This document shows positions 1 through 7,379 of a stretch of DNA of 64,000 nucleotides, piece by piece. The translations under genes were made by a program, and so were the position numbers. Origin of the DNA: Ignavibacteria bacterium. GTDB lineage: Bacteria; Bacteroidota; Ignavibacteria; Tepidaquicellales; Tepidaquicellaceae. Below the pieces are notes generated by a model. It was not told the DNA's origin, did not search any database, and worked only from the letters and a program-made list of their open reading frames with translations. The number at the start of each line of letters is the position of its first letter. The first letter of the stretch is position 1. The DNA is taken from positions 1 through 64,000 of the forward strand of contig JAIBBK010000028.1 in NCBI GenBank assembly GCA_019694675.1. The letters are read 5' to 3'.

Positions 1-390
1 GCCCGCGAATTCATTCGTGCGCAATATGAATGATGCAAACGACACAGCCCACGAATTCATTCGTGGGCGGAACAAACAACCCTCGCATTATCGCCCACGA
101 TTAAAATCGTGGGCTGAATTGATTGGCTCAACGAAACAGCCCGCGAATTCATTCGTGCGCAATATGAATGATGCAAACGACACAGCCCACGAATTCATTC
201 GTGGGCGGAACAAACAACCCTCGCATTATCGCCCACGATTAAAATCGTGGGCTGAATTGATTGGCGCAACGAAACAGCCCGCGAATTCATTCGTGCGCAA
301 TATGAATGATGCAAACGACACATCCCACGAATTCATTCGTGGGCGGAACAAACAACCCTCGCATTATCGCCCACGATTGAATTCGTGGGC
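1..390. repeat. Left palindrome array: 9 x 22-nt palindromes on a 46-bp phase, forming a 138-bp triplet repeat
   Basis: Palindromes start at 1, 47, 93, 139, 185, 231, 277, 323 and 369, exactly 46 bp apart. Each is 22 nt: two 10-nt arms around a 2-nt centre, separated by 24-nt spacers. Two arm types occur, GCCCACGAAT (centre TC) and GCCCACGATT (centre AA); the partner arm changes with it, so pairing is kept. Three consecutive units form a 138-bp higher-order repeat present three times almost unchanged. The array runs off the left edge of the window. A long open frame crosses it, but that only reflects 138 and 46x3 being multiples of 3; it is not a gene. It sits directly upstream of a Y1 transposase gene. 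Confidence 0.9.
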
Positions 391-447
391 TGAACGGACG
401 ACGCATTACTAATTTGTTAATTATCACTCAAAACACAATCAGAGACT

Positions 448-876
448 ATGTCGCATTCTAAAGGAAGAATTTGGATTCATGCAATCTGGAGTACAAAGAA
501 CAGAATTAAACTGATCACTCCAGATATAGAGAGGTTGCTCTATAAACTGATCAGAGAACAGTTCAGAAAAACCAAATGCAATTTGAGATCAATTGGCGGC
601 GTTGAAGATCACGTCCACTGTCTCTATCTTCAAAATCCCTGCAAATCGATTTCAGACACTATAAAGCAGGTCAAGGGCGCCACCTCGAAACTAGTTGACG
701 ACGCTGGAATTATAATGGATTCCTTTTACTGGCAAACTGGCTATGCTGCATATTCTGTGAGCGAATTTATGGTTCCAAGGTTGATAAGATATATCATGAA
801 TCAAAAGGAACATCACAAAACAGAAACACTTTCATGCGAAATCAAGCGACTGGACAGGTGTTACTCCAGACTATAG
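448..876 (+). CDS. IS200-type / REP-associated Y1 (HUH) transposase
   Basis: This is a 142-residue single-domain HUH endonuclease of the Transposase_17 (Y1_Tnp) family, which cuts and rejoins single-stranded DNA at hairpins through a 5'-phosphotyrosine. The metal-binding HUH motif is DHVHCLY (His55, His57). The likely nucleophile is Tyr115 in RYIMNQKEHH, after the family-typical WQTGYAAYSVSE segment. Length is normal for the family and no disruption is seen. The start is the ATG at 448, 57 bp after the last left-hand palindrome. It is flanked on both sides by dozens of palindromes of the kind such enzymes recognise, which suggests a domesticated REP-associated transposase (RAYT) rather than a plain IS200 copy. 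No accessory TnpB is present. Mobilisation of the palindromes by this protein is inferred from layout only. Confidence 0.9.
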   Translation: MSHSKGRIWIHAIWSTKNRIKLITPDIERLLYKLIREQFRKTKCNLRSIGGVEDHVHCLYLQNPCKSISDTIKQVKGATSKLVDDAGIIMDSFYWQTGYAAYSVSEFMVPRLIRYIMNQKEHHKTETLSCEIKRLDRCYSRL

Positions 877-881
877 ACACC

Positions 882-1730
882 GCCCACGAATTCATTCGAG
901 GGTGGAACGGGAACCGCTTGCATAACCGCCCACGAATTCATTCGAGGGTGGAACGGGAACCGCTTGCATAACCGCCCACGAATTCATTCGAAGGTGGAAC
1001 GGGAACCGCTTGCTCAACCGCCCACGATTAAAATCGTGGGCTGAATGATTGGCGCAACGAAACAGCCCTCGAATTCATTCGTGGGCAATATGAATGATTC
1101 AAACGACACAGCCCACGAATTCATTCGTGGGCGAAATGATCGAGGCAAACGAAACAGCCCGCGAATTCATTCGTGGGCAATATGAATGATTCAAACGACA
1201 CAGCCCTCGAATTCATTCGTGGGCGAAATGAACGAGGCAAACGAAACAGCCCACGAATTCATTCGTGGGCAATATGAATGATACAAACGACACAGCCCAC
1301 GAATTCATTCGTGGGCAATATGAATGATACAAACGACACAGCCCACGAATTCATTCGTGGGCAATATGAATGATACAAACGACACAGCCCGCGAATTCAT
1401 TCGTGGGCTGAGCAAAACAACCCTCACATAACCGCCCACGATTAAAATCGTGGGCTGAATGATTGGCGCAACGAAACAGCCCTCGAATTCATTCGTGGGC
1501 AATATGAATGATACAAACGACACAGCCCACGAATTCATTCGTGGGCGAAATGAACGAGGCAAACGAAACAGCCCACGAATTCATTCATGGGCGAAATGAA
1601 CGAGGCAAACGAAACAGCCCTCGAATTCATTCGTGGACGGAACAAACAACCCTCACATAACCGCCCACGATTAAAATCGTGGGCTGAGCAAACAACGCAC
1701 GCACAATCGCCCTGGATCACAATCCAGCAC
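882..1730. repeat. Right palindrome array: 19 palindromes on a 46-bp phase
   Basis: Palindromes start at 882, 928, 974, 1020, 1065, 1111, 1157, 1203, 1249, 1295, 1341, 1387, 1434, 1479, 1525, 1571, 1617, 1663 and 1709; spacing is 46 bp with three departures of one base. Most have arms GCCCACGAAT/ATTCGTGGGC; those at 1020, 1434 and 1663 have GATT/AATC. The first three have a degenerate right arm (TTCGAGGGTGG). The last, at 1709, has a different inner stem (CTGGAT/ATCCAG) but stays in phase. Spacers fall into a few recurrent 24-nt types, so this is not CRISPR. The last palindrome ends 10 bp from the stop of the convergent GH9 gene and could act as its terminator. Confidence 0.9.
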
Positions 1731-1739
1731 AGTTTGATC

Positions 1740-4187
1740 TTACGGCAATACCGCCCCCACAAATGCAAATGCATTGTTATCCGCTATCGCAAGGTCCGTT
1801 GCATCCGCTGCATCATCTCCGTTCAGGTCTGTTGCGATATACCCCGTGGCGTAAAACGACGCGTCGTTCTCTATCATCAGCAGATCCGTCGCGTCAACAG
1901 TTCCGTCCCTGTTCACATCGCCGCTGAAAAGCGCAAAGACTCCCGGCGTGCTGTCCACCCTCTTCGTATTGCCTCCGTAAGCATTCAAAGAATCTGCTGC
2001 GAAGTCAAAATAGAAAGCGCCGGTGCTGCTGTAAGCTTCCCCTCCTGCCCTGCTCCAGGTTTCAACCGAATTTCTGTGAACTACTGACACATAGTAAGTC
2101 CCGGAAGCGGCATTTGCAAATTCAGCATTGACAACAAGAGTTGCTGAATCGAGAATGCATTTTGAGGAATCAACAGCGGAATACGGCGGGAAGTTATTCC
2201 TCAGGAAGATTCTCACAGTATCCCTTCTGCTGTGGCGGCCGGTGTTTGCATCATACATTCCTTCGATCGCAATTCTTAACTGTCTTATCGCCGAAGCTTC
2301 AGCGAAGCGTGAAAGAAGTCTTGTGTATGCAGCCTGTGTGTATATGCCTGGTTCGGTTATTGTCCATGAATTCTGCGGCCAGCTTGTGTTCCAGTCTTTG
2401 TATGACTTTTGAATCGGCTGTCCCAAAGGCGGCGTGACCAGTGATGTGTTGCATAAGCTGTTGTAAGGATTGCAGTTTGACGGACAGCATCCGTCAAGCG
2501 CGTATGTGGGATTGACGCCCCCGGGCACATATCCCGGAGCAGGTCCGTAAACAGACACGCCCGCCCTGTCCCATAACGGACTGCCGTCCGTAAACCATGC
2601 GTGATATATTTCATTGACGGAATTCTCAGCTCCGAACTGCGACATGTTGGTCAGATAACAATAAGCAGTCGGATTCACTCCGTGAAAGTAATCGAGAAAA
2701 CCTTTTGCGGCATTCCTGTAATTTGCATTGTTCAGAGTGTCGAGTGCGTAGGTTATCATGCTCATGAACATATTTCCCTGATGTCCCTTGGTTGTATTGC
2801 TTCCCCATGTGTAATTCTGATTCGACAGGTAAGCCCTGTAAGCATCCGTATTATTCAGGTACGCGGGAAGGTTGTCTGCATTATTCGTCTTGAGTGAGTT
2901 TCTGTAGGCATTCTTAACAGCCGAAGAGACCGATGATGAAGCACCGGGGAGAGATGCGAAATAAAGAAGAACATCCTGCTGAGGAGTTTCAAACGGATAT
3001 GCATAAGTCCACTGAATGAGATGCATCTGATTGTAGTTGCTTTCGAAGAAAGTCCTGTAAGCAGATGAACCTGTCAGCGCATACAGAAAGCATGCCGCAC
3101 TCATCTTCCTCACAAGTCTTTCGTATGAATCAACTTCCTGCTCGCCTGCGCCGATTATTCCGGAGTTGTAAAATGTCACTGAGGGATTGGCAACGCCCCA
3201 GTTCCATGCGCTGACTGCGGCACTCTGCAGGGTTGATGCATATCCCGACTGGCCGATTACAGAGAACTGCATTGCTCCGAGTGCAAACAAGGCAGACGCC
3301 GTGAAACTTGCGGAAGTTGTGGCAGGGCCGTAGAATCTCTGACTCAAATCGGCTGACGGCGGACTTGCAGATGCATAGTTCTGCACTCCTACAATGCAGT
3401 TAACAGAACCGTTTGAGTTTTGCATTTTCAATAGCCAGTCAAGCTCATACTTCACTTCATCAAGTATGTCGGGAATGCCGTTGCCCGATTCCGGGATGCC
3501 GTGATCATCACCCCATATCGCTGGATTCTCCTTATATGCAAGAAGGAGATCAAGCGTCGCGGAGAATGTGAAGTTCACATACTTGTTGTAATCACCTGCA
3601 TCATGCCATCCGCCGGAGAGATTCTTTGAGGTGGAAGGACTGTTATTATTGTATAGTCTGCAGTCATTGTCCTGCAAACTGTGTTTGTGGCACACGCTGT
3701 CTGCCCAGCCGGCATTCGCGTAAGGTACAGACTTTGAAATTCCGCATCTCTGATAATAGAAGACTCTCATTGCTTGCTTAAGCAGGTCAAGATATACTGC
3801 ATCAGATATTCTGAACACATGCGACCTTACATTGTTGCTGACATCTGCAACAAAATATTCTCCCGGCGTTGTCACGGACGAGAAATCAAACCACCAAACT
3901 TTGTCTCCGCTCTGTCCGTGAGTTGCGCCGCCGTTCCATGCGGCGATGCCTGATGAATAAACGGCAATGTCATCATCGTATCTTCTCACCTCATATACCG
4001 GTCCCGGCATAAAAGGAGAATTGTTATTGTATCCGGATACGGGATTGCTGATGACTGCTACTTTCCTGTCTGACGGCCTGTATCCGAACTGATCAATCTT
4101 TATGTGTTCGTCAAAAGGCGGTATTGCTGAAAGATGCTCGGCGAGAACAAGAACGAAGAGAACAGGCAGTATCAAGGAGTGCCTCAT
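1740..4187 (-). CDS. Secreted GH9 family glycoside hydrolase (endoglucanase-like) with dockerin-type tail
   Basis: This is an 815-residue secreted beta-glucanase/cellulase-type enzyme. A signal peptide (residues ~1-21) is followed by an immunoglobulin-like CelD N-terminal domain (~27-125) and an (alpha/alpha)6 GH9 domain (~130-640). Diagnostic motifs are GGWHDAGDYNKYV (about 192-204, catalytic base Asp in DAGD), a DYFHGVNP segment, and SWTITEPGIYTQAAY near the end of the catalytic domain, carrying the family's acid Glu. The C-terminus is a beta-domain with HRNSVETWS, then two dockerin-like calcium loops (GDVNRDGTVDATD and DLNGDDAADATD), ending FVGAVLP. This tail replaces the type IX sorting tail and recurs in three other proteins here. 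The gene is monocistronic and convergent with the palindrome array. Activity on cellulose rather than another beta-glucan is not certain. Confidence 0.9.
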   Translation of the reverse strand: MRHSLILPVLFVLVLAEHLSAIPPFDEHIKIDQFGYRPSDRKVAVISNPVSGYNNNSPFMPGPVYEVRRYDDDIAVYSSGIAAWNGGATHGQSGDKVWWFDFSSVTTPGEYFVADVSNNVRSHVFRISDAVYLDLLKQAMRVFYYQRCGISKSVPYANAGWADSVCHKHSLQDNDCRLYNNNSPSTSKNLSGGWHDAGDYNKYVNFTFSATLDLLLAYKENPAIWGDDHGIPESGNGIPDILDEVKYELDWLLKMQNSNGSVNCIVGVQNYASASPPSADLSQRFYGPATTSASFTASALFALGAMQFSVIGQSGYASTLQSAAVSAWNWGVANPSVTFYNSGIIGAGEQEVDSYERLVRKMSAACFLYALTGSSAYRTFFESNYNQMHLIQWTYAYPFETPQQDVLLYFASLPGASSSVSSAVKNAYRNSLKTNNADNLPAYLNNTDAYRAYLSNQNYTWGSNTTKGHQGNMFMSMITYALDTLNNANYRNAAKGFLDYFHGVNPTAYCYLTNMSQFGAENSVNEIYHAWFTDGSPLWDRAGVSVYGPAPGYVPGGVNPTYALDGCCPSNCNPYNSLCNTSLVTPPLGQPIQKSYKDWNTSWPQNSWTITEPGIYTQAAYTRLLSRFAEASAIRQLRIAIEGMYDANTGRHSRRDTVRIFLRNNFPPYSAVDSSKCILDSATLVVNAEFANAASGTYYVSVVHRNSVETWSRAGGEAYSSTGAFYFDFAADSLNAYGGNTKRVDSTPGVFALFSGDVNRDGTVDATDLLMIENDASFYATGYIATDLNGDDAADATDLAIADNNAFAFVGAVLP

Positions 4188-4404
4188 GGCGAATGACTAT
4201 TTGGTTTGCAGATTGATGGGGTTCGGCAAACGTAAAATTCTCATTCGGAATATTCAACATCATTGTAAGTGATCCGGCCCGTTAATTTGCTTTGAATTCT
4301 ACATATAAGAAGAATTGAAGTTGAAATCTCTGAGGAGCATACATAATTTTGTTCAGTTTGCTGAGAATGATTTTCAGATAAAATACCAAATTCATCAAGG
4401 ACTC

Positions 4405-5877
4405 ATGAAACACATTTACGGCGCTATTCAAGGATGTATCTTAATTTTGTTCATTCAGTTTGCGGTTAGCTCATACTCCCTGGCTCAGAATGTTGCATGG
4501 AGCAGGACTTACGGAGGCCTGAGGAATGACGGCGCCTTTGCAGTTGCACAAACCCGCGACGGCGGGATCATCACTGCCGGATTCAGTTCTTCATTCAGCG
4601 GCAACAACATTGACGACGTGTATCTTCTCAAAACGGATATGCAGGGAAATCAGATCTGGAGCAGGACTTACGGCGGAGGACTTCAGGAGATTGCGACGGA
4701 CATTAAGCAAACTTCCGACGGCGGGTTTATTGTTTCAGGCTACAAGCAGGTCTCAACTGTTTACGATCCGTTTCTGATGAAGACAGACAGTACTGGAAAC
4801 ATATTGTGGGAGCGCACATACGACTACGGACTTGGTTTGGATGACAGGGCTCATGCAGTTTGTCAGACTTCCGACGGTGGCTACATTTTTGCAGGGCAGA
4901 CAAGGATCGTTGATCAGTTCCCCCATTACGAGATGTACGCGGTTAGAACCGATCCGTCCGGAAACATTCTATGGATGAGAATCTACGGTTATACACAAGG
5001 CTCAGGCAATGATGTCGGACTTTCGGTCATTCAGCTTAGTGACGGTGGATTCGTACTCGGCGGTTTCACTCAAAGCAGTATCTGGTCAAGTTATGTTATC
5101 CGCCTCACTCCGGCAGGCGATGTGGTCTGGACAAAAGTAAGGCCGAATGACTATCAAAGTGAATGCTACAATGTGATCGCCACGCTTGACGGGAATCTGC
5201 TGATCACGGGCACATCGGTATCTTTTGCCACTGACACAGATGTGCTGATTGAGAAACTCGATATGAACGGAATCAGTCTGTGGGAGAAGATCTATGGAGG
5301 AGTTGACGCTGAAACAGGACAGTCTGTAAGAGAGCTTGCAACCGGAGGATATGTCCTCTCCGGAATGGCGGCAACACAGTCAACAAGCTGGGATATGTAT
5401 GTGATGCAGGTCAACGCAACGGGAGATTCCGTCTGGTCAAGAAAGCTTGGCGGATCAAGCGATGACAGAGGCTGGGCTGTGGAGACCACGAGCGACGGTC
5501 ATCTCCTGTCGGCAGGATGGGTCTATTCATTCGGTGCGGGAGGAGGAGACTTGTATCTTGCTAAGATGAGTCTGCAAAGCATTTCGGCGGTGAATGATCC
5601 CGCAGTTTCTTTGAATGCATTTGAACTGTATCAGAATTATCCTAATCCATTTAACCCATCAACGAATATCAGGTATGAGATCATCAGCCGAGGATTTGTG
5701 AATCTGTCAGTATTCAACTCTGAAGGAAGAGAAGTTGAACAGCTTATAAGCGAAGTGAAGTCGCCGGGAGCATATGAGATCAAGTTCAATGCGGAAGGAC
5801 TTCCGGGAGGGGTTTACTTCTGCAGACTGACTTCCGGGAGCAACTCAGTCACGAGAAAGATGCTTCTCATAAAATAG
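4405..5877 (+). CDS. Secreted protein with repeated 'TSDGGY' blades and type IX sorting tail
   Basis: This protein of about 490 residues is exported and probably surface-attached. The ATG at 4405 is chosen over an upstream TTG at 4315 because it places a hydrophobic signal peptide (MKHIYGAIQG... to SYSLAQ) at the N-terminus. The body consists of about eight ~50-residue repeats of the form W-x-R-T-Y-G-G ... TSDGGYI-x-AG ... D-x-Y-L-x-KTD-x-x-GN, expected to fold as a beta-propeller. The last ~90 residues contain LYQNYPNPFNPSTNIRYE and end VTRKMLLIK, the type-A sorting domain that directs outer-membrane translocation by the type IX system. No catalytic motif is visible. It is divergent from the GH9 gene, with a 217-bp shared upstream region. 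Confidence 0.85.
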   Translation: MKHIYGAIQGCILILFIQFAVSSYSLAQNVAWSRTYGGLRNDGAFAVAQTRDGGIITAGFSSSFSGNNIDDVYLLKTDMQGNQIWSRTYGGGLQEIATDIKQTSDGGFIVSGYKQVSTVYDPFLMKTDSTGNILWERTYDYGLGLDDRAHAVCQTSDGGYIFAGQTRIVDQFPHYEMYAVRTDPSGNILWMRIYGYTQGSGNDVGLSVIQLSDGGFVLGGFTQSSIWSSYVIRLTPAGDVVWTKVRPNDYQSECYNVIATLDGNLLITGTSVSFATDTDVLIEKLDMNGISLWEKIYGGVDAETGQSVRELATGGYVLSGMAATQSTSWDMYVMQVNATGDSVWSRKLGGSSDDRGWAVETTSDGHLLSAGWVYSFGAGGGDLYLAKMSLQSISAVNDPAVSLNAFELYQNYPNPFNPSTNIRYEIISRGFVNLSVFNSEGREVEQLISEVKSPGAYEIKFNAEGLPGGVYFCRLTSGSNSVTRKMLLIK

Positions 5878-6033
5878 CCAGGGCCTTTTCATTTTAGCAA
5901 TTTCAGTTCAAGGGCTCAGCATATCTGAAGCATTGCAAATGCACGAATATCCCCTGCTATCCGGATCAGTTAATTTTCATTGAATCATCCGGAATGCCCT
6001 ATTGAATTTCAACCCGGGTTTTATCCATTCACA

Positions 6034-6471
6034 TCACTGTGAAGGATGCTTCCTCAGGTAATTATCAACCGATATCGGCCCCGAACCGTAGATGAAGAAG
6101 AAGACAAGCAATGCGAATACCAACACAAGAAGAAGGAATTCTGAACCTGTAACGAAGAATTCCCTTGTGAGGTCCATGTAAAGCACAGCTGTGAGAAGGA
6201 TCGGTATCTGAAACAGCGCGGCTACTCTCGTGTACAGGCCGAATGTGAACATCAGTCCCGCCGCTAACTGCACTCCTATCATGTAGTGAACAAACGCCAT
6301 TGAACGAAGCTGGCCTGAACTGTCAACCAGCATCGCAGAAATGTGCGAGGTGTTCATGATGAATGTGATACCTTTTGCAATGAGTACGATTCCGAGGAGA
6401 ATCCGGATGATGTCGAGCCACTTTGGATGATGGGCATCTGCCCAGTGCTCGACGCTGGATACTGCTTTCAT
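6034..6471 (-). CDS. DoxX-family membrane protein
   Basis: This 145-residue integral membrane protein has four predicted hydrophobic helices, starting at about residues 20, 60, 85 and 110. The HPKWLDIIRILLGIVLIAKG opening and the following helix pattern match the DoxX/SURF4-like family. Members are small inner-membrane proteins, some linked to redox or thiosulfate:quinone chemistry; no specific reaction can be assigned here. It lies 164 bp downstream of the DUF1569 gene on the same strand, so co-transcription is possible. The start ATG at 6471 has a 'gggagg' ribosome-binding sequence just upstream on the minus strand. Confidence 0.8.
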   Translation of the reverse strand: MKAVSSVEHWADAHHPKWLDIIRILLGIVLIAKGITFIMNTSHISAMLVDSSGQLRSMAFVHYMIGVQLAAGLMFTFGLYTRVAALFQIPILLTAVLYMDLTREFFVTGSEFLLLVLVFALLVFFFIYGSGPISVDNYLRKHPSQ

Positions 6472-6635
6472 AACATCCTCCCTTTACAATTTTGTTGTTT
6501 CCGGGATGTCCGGCCGATTCTATCAGCCGTTATAAACTACCCTTGCAGGTGGAAAGATGTAAGGACAATTCCCGTGACACCCGGATTCATGCATGATGAG
6601 ACCTGCCGGAGAGGACAGATCCGCATTTGAAGTCT

Positions 6636-7094
6636 TTACAGTCCGAATTGCTTCAGGTGATGGTCAATTTGTTTCCACTGAAGTGATGCCCACTGACCGG
6701 CAGTCAGCTTGCCGAATACTGGATTCAGCGGCAGGTCATCTTTGTCTTTAAGTGTCTGAAACTGTTCAATGTTCTTCAGCAGCTCCTTCATATCGGCGGC
6801 AAAGTCAACCGGCTTCGTTCCTCTGTCTCCCTGAACAAATTCCCTCGCAGTCGGCGCGTTCTTTGGAAAGGGAAGGTAATTCAGCATCAGTGTCTTCATT
6901 GGCCACATGCTGAGAATGCTCTTTCTGAATGCTACCGGCCTTGTGCCAAGCGCGACACGCATCGGATCGGAAAGGTGGACAATTGTTTCATGTGCCGACA
7001 TCTTCCCCCACTTCTGCTTAGTCTCGGGTGTTAAATTCTCCAGTCTTGCCAGTATTTCCCGGAGATCAGATTCATTAAGAATGCTCTTGCCCAT
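6636..7094 (-). CDS. DUF1569 (DinB-like) protein
   Basis: This 152-residue cytoplasmic protein matches the DUF1569 family, a branch of the DinB/YfiT four-helix bundle fold. Conserved features are KWGKMSAHETIVHLSDPMR near residues 29-46 and GKLTAGQWASLQWKQIDHHLKQFG at the end; the two His-containing helices are where DinB-fold proteins bind a metal. Biochemical function is unknown; related proteins include thiol-dependent transferases and damage-inducible proteins. No signal peptide is present. It is upstream of the DoxX gene on the same strand. Confidence 0.8.
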   Translation of the reverse strand: MGKSILNESDLREILARLENLTPETKQKWGKMSAHETIVHLSDPMRVALGTRPVAFRKSILSMWPMKTLMLNYLPFPKNAPTAREFVQGDRGTKPVDFAADMKELLKNIEQFQTLKDKDDLPLNPVFGKLTAGQWASLQWKQIDHHLKQFGL

Positions 7095-7231
7095 GCTGTT
7101 ATTTGTTTAGTTTGCTTACATGTATTCATTCTGATCATTGTATCATCAGAGTGAGAATGACATGGCGAACACATGCGCATTGTTCTTAGCTCGCACGCAG
7201 GTCGTCTGCAAAATTAGCAATTGGGTTCTGT

Positions 7232-7261
7232 AAAAAAAAGAAGACGGCCGGAGCCGTCTTC
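7232..7261 (-). terminator. Rho-independent terminator, minus strand
   Basis: A perfect 9-bp stem (GAAGACGGC at 7240-7248 with GCCGTCTTC at 7253-7261) encloses a 4-nt loop. Read on the minus strand it is followed by eight T residues (7232-7239). It lies about 110 bp beyond the stop of the lipoprotein gene at 7373 and should end that transcript. Confidence 0.85.
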
Positions 7262-7277
7262 TCAACTTAAGAAAGTC

Positions 7278-7379
7278 AGGGTTTTATGCTGACCCTGGAA
7301 ACAGCTTCTTTGCTAAAATATTTTTTACAGCTATTGAAGGATTTTATGCTGATCCTGAAAACAGCTTTGGTGCTAATTT
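7278..7379. repeat. Two ~42-bp direct repeats 60 bp apart at the 3' end of the lipoprotein gene
   Basis: About 7278-7318 and 7338-7379 match with few differences (shared core TTTTATGCTGA, then CCTG.AAACAGCTT), exactly 60 bp apart. The second copy runs into the stop codon of the minus-strand gene at 7373. This looks like a local duplication of the gene's 3' untranslated region; each copy has a small internal AGGRTTTTATGCTGAYCCT hairpin. Confidence 0.65.

Noticed and set aside
17..412. 131-residue open frame across the left array
   Set aside because: It exists only because the 46/138-bp repeat keeps phase; its protein is a three-fold copy of repeat translation.
1..1730. CRISPR-like regular spacing (22-nt repeat, 24-nt spacer)
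   Set aside because: The spacers belong to a few recurrent types rather than being unique, no cas gene is near, and the repeat is a full palindrome next to a Y1 transposase.
1305..2087. Open frames on both strands across the right array and GH9 3' end
   Set aside because: They are repeat translations and shadows of the GH9 gene in other frames.
4315..4404. Longer N-terminus for the sorting-tail protein (TTG start)
   Set aside because: It would put 30 polar residues before the signal peptide and prevent export.
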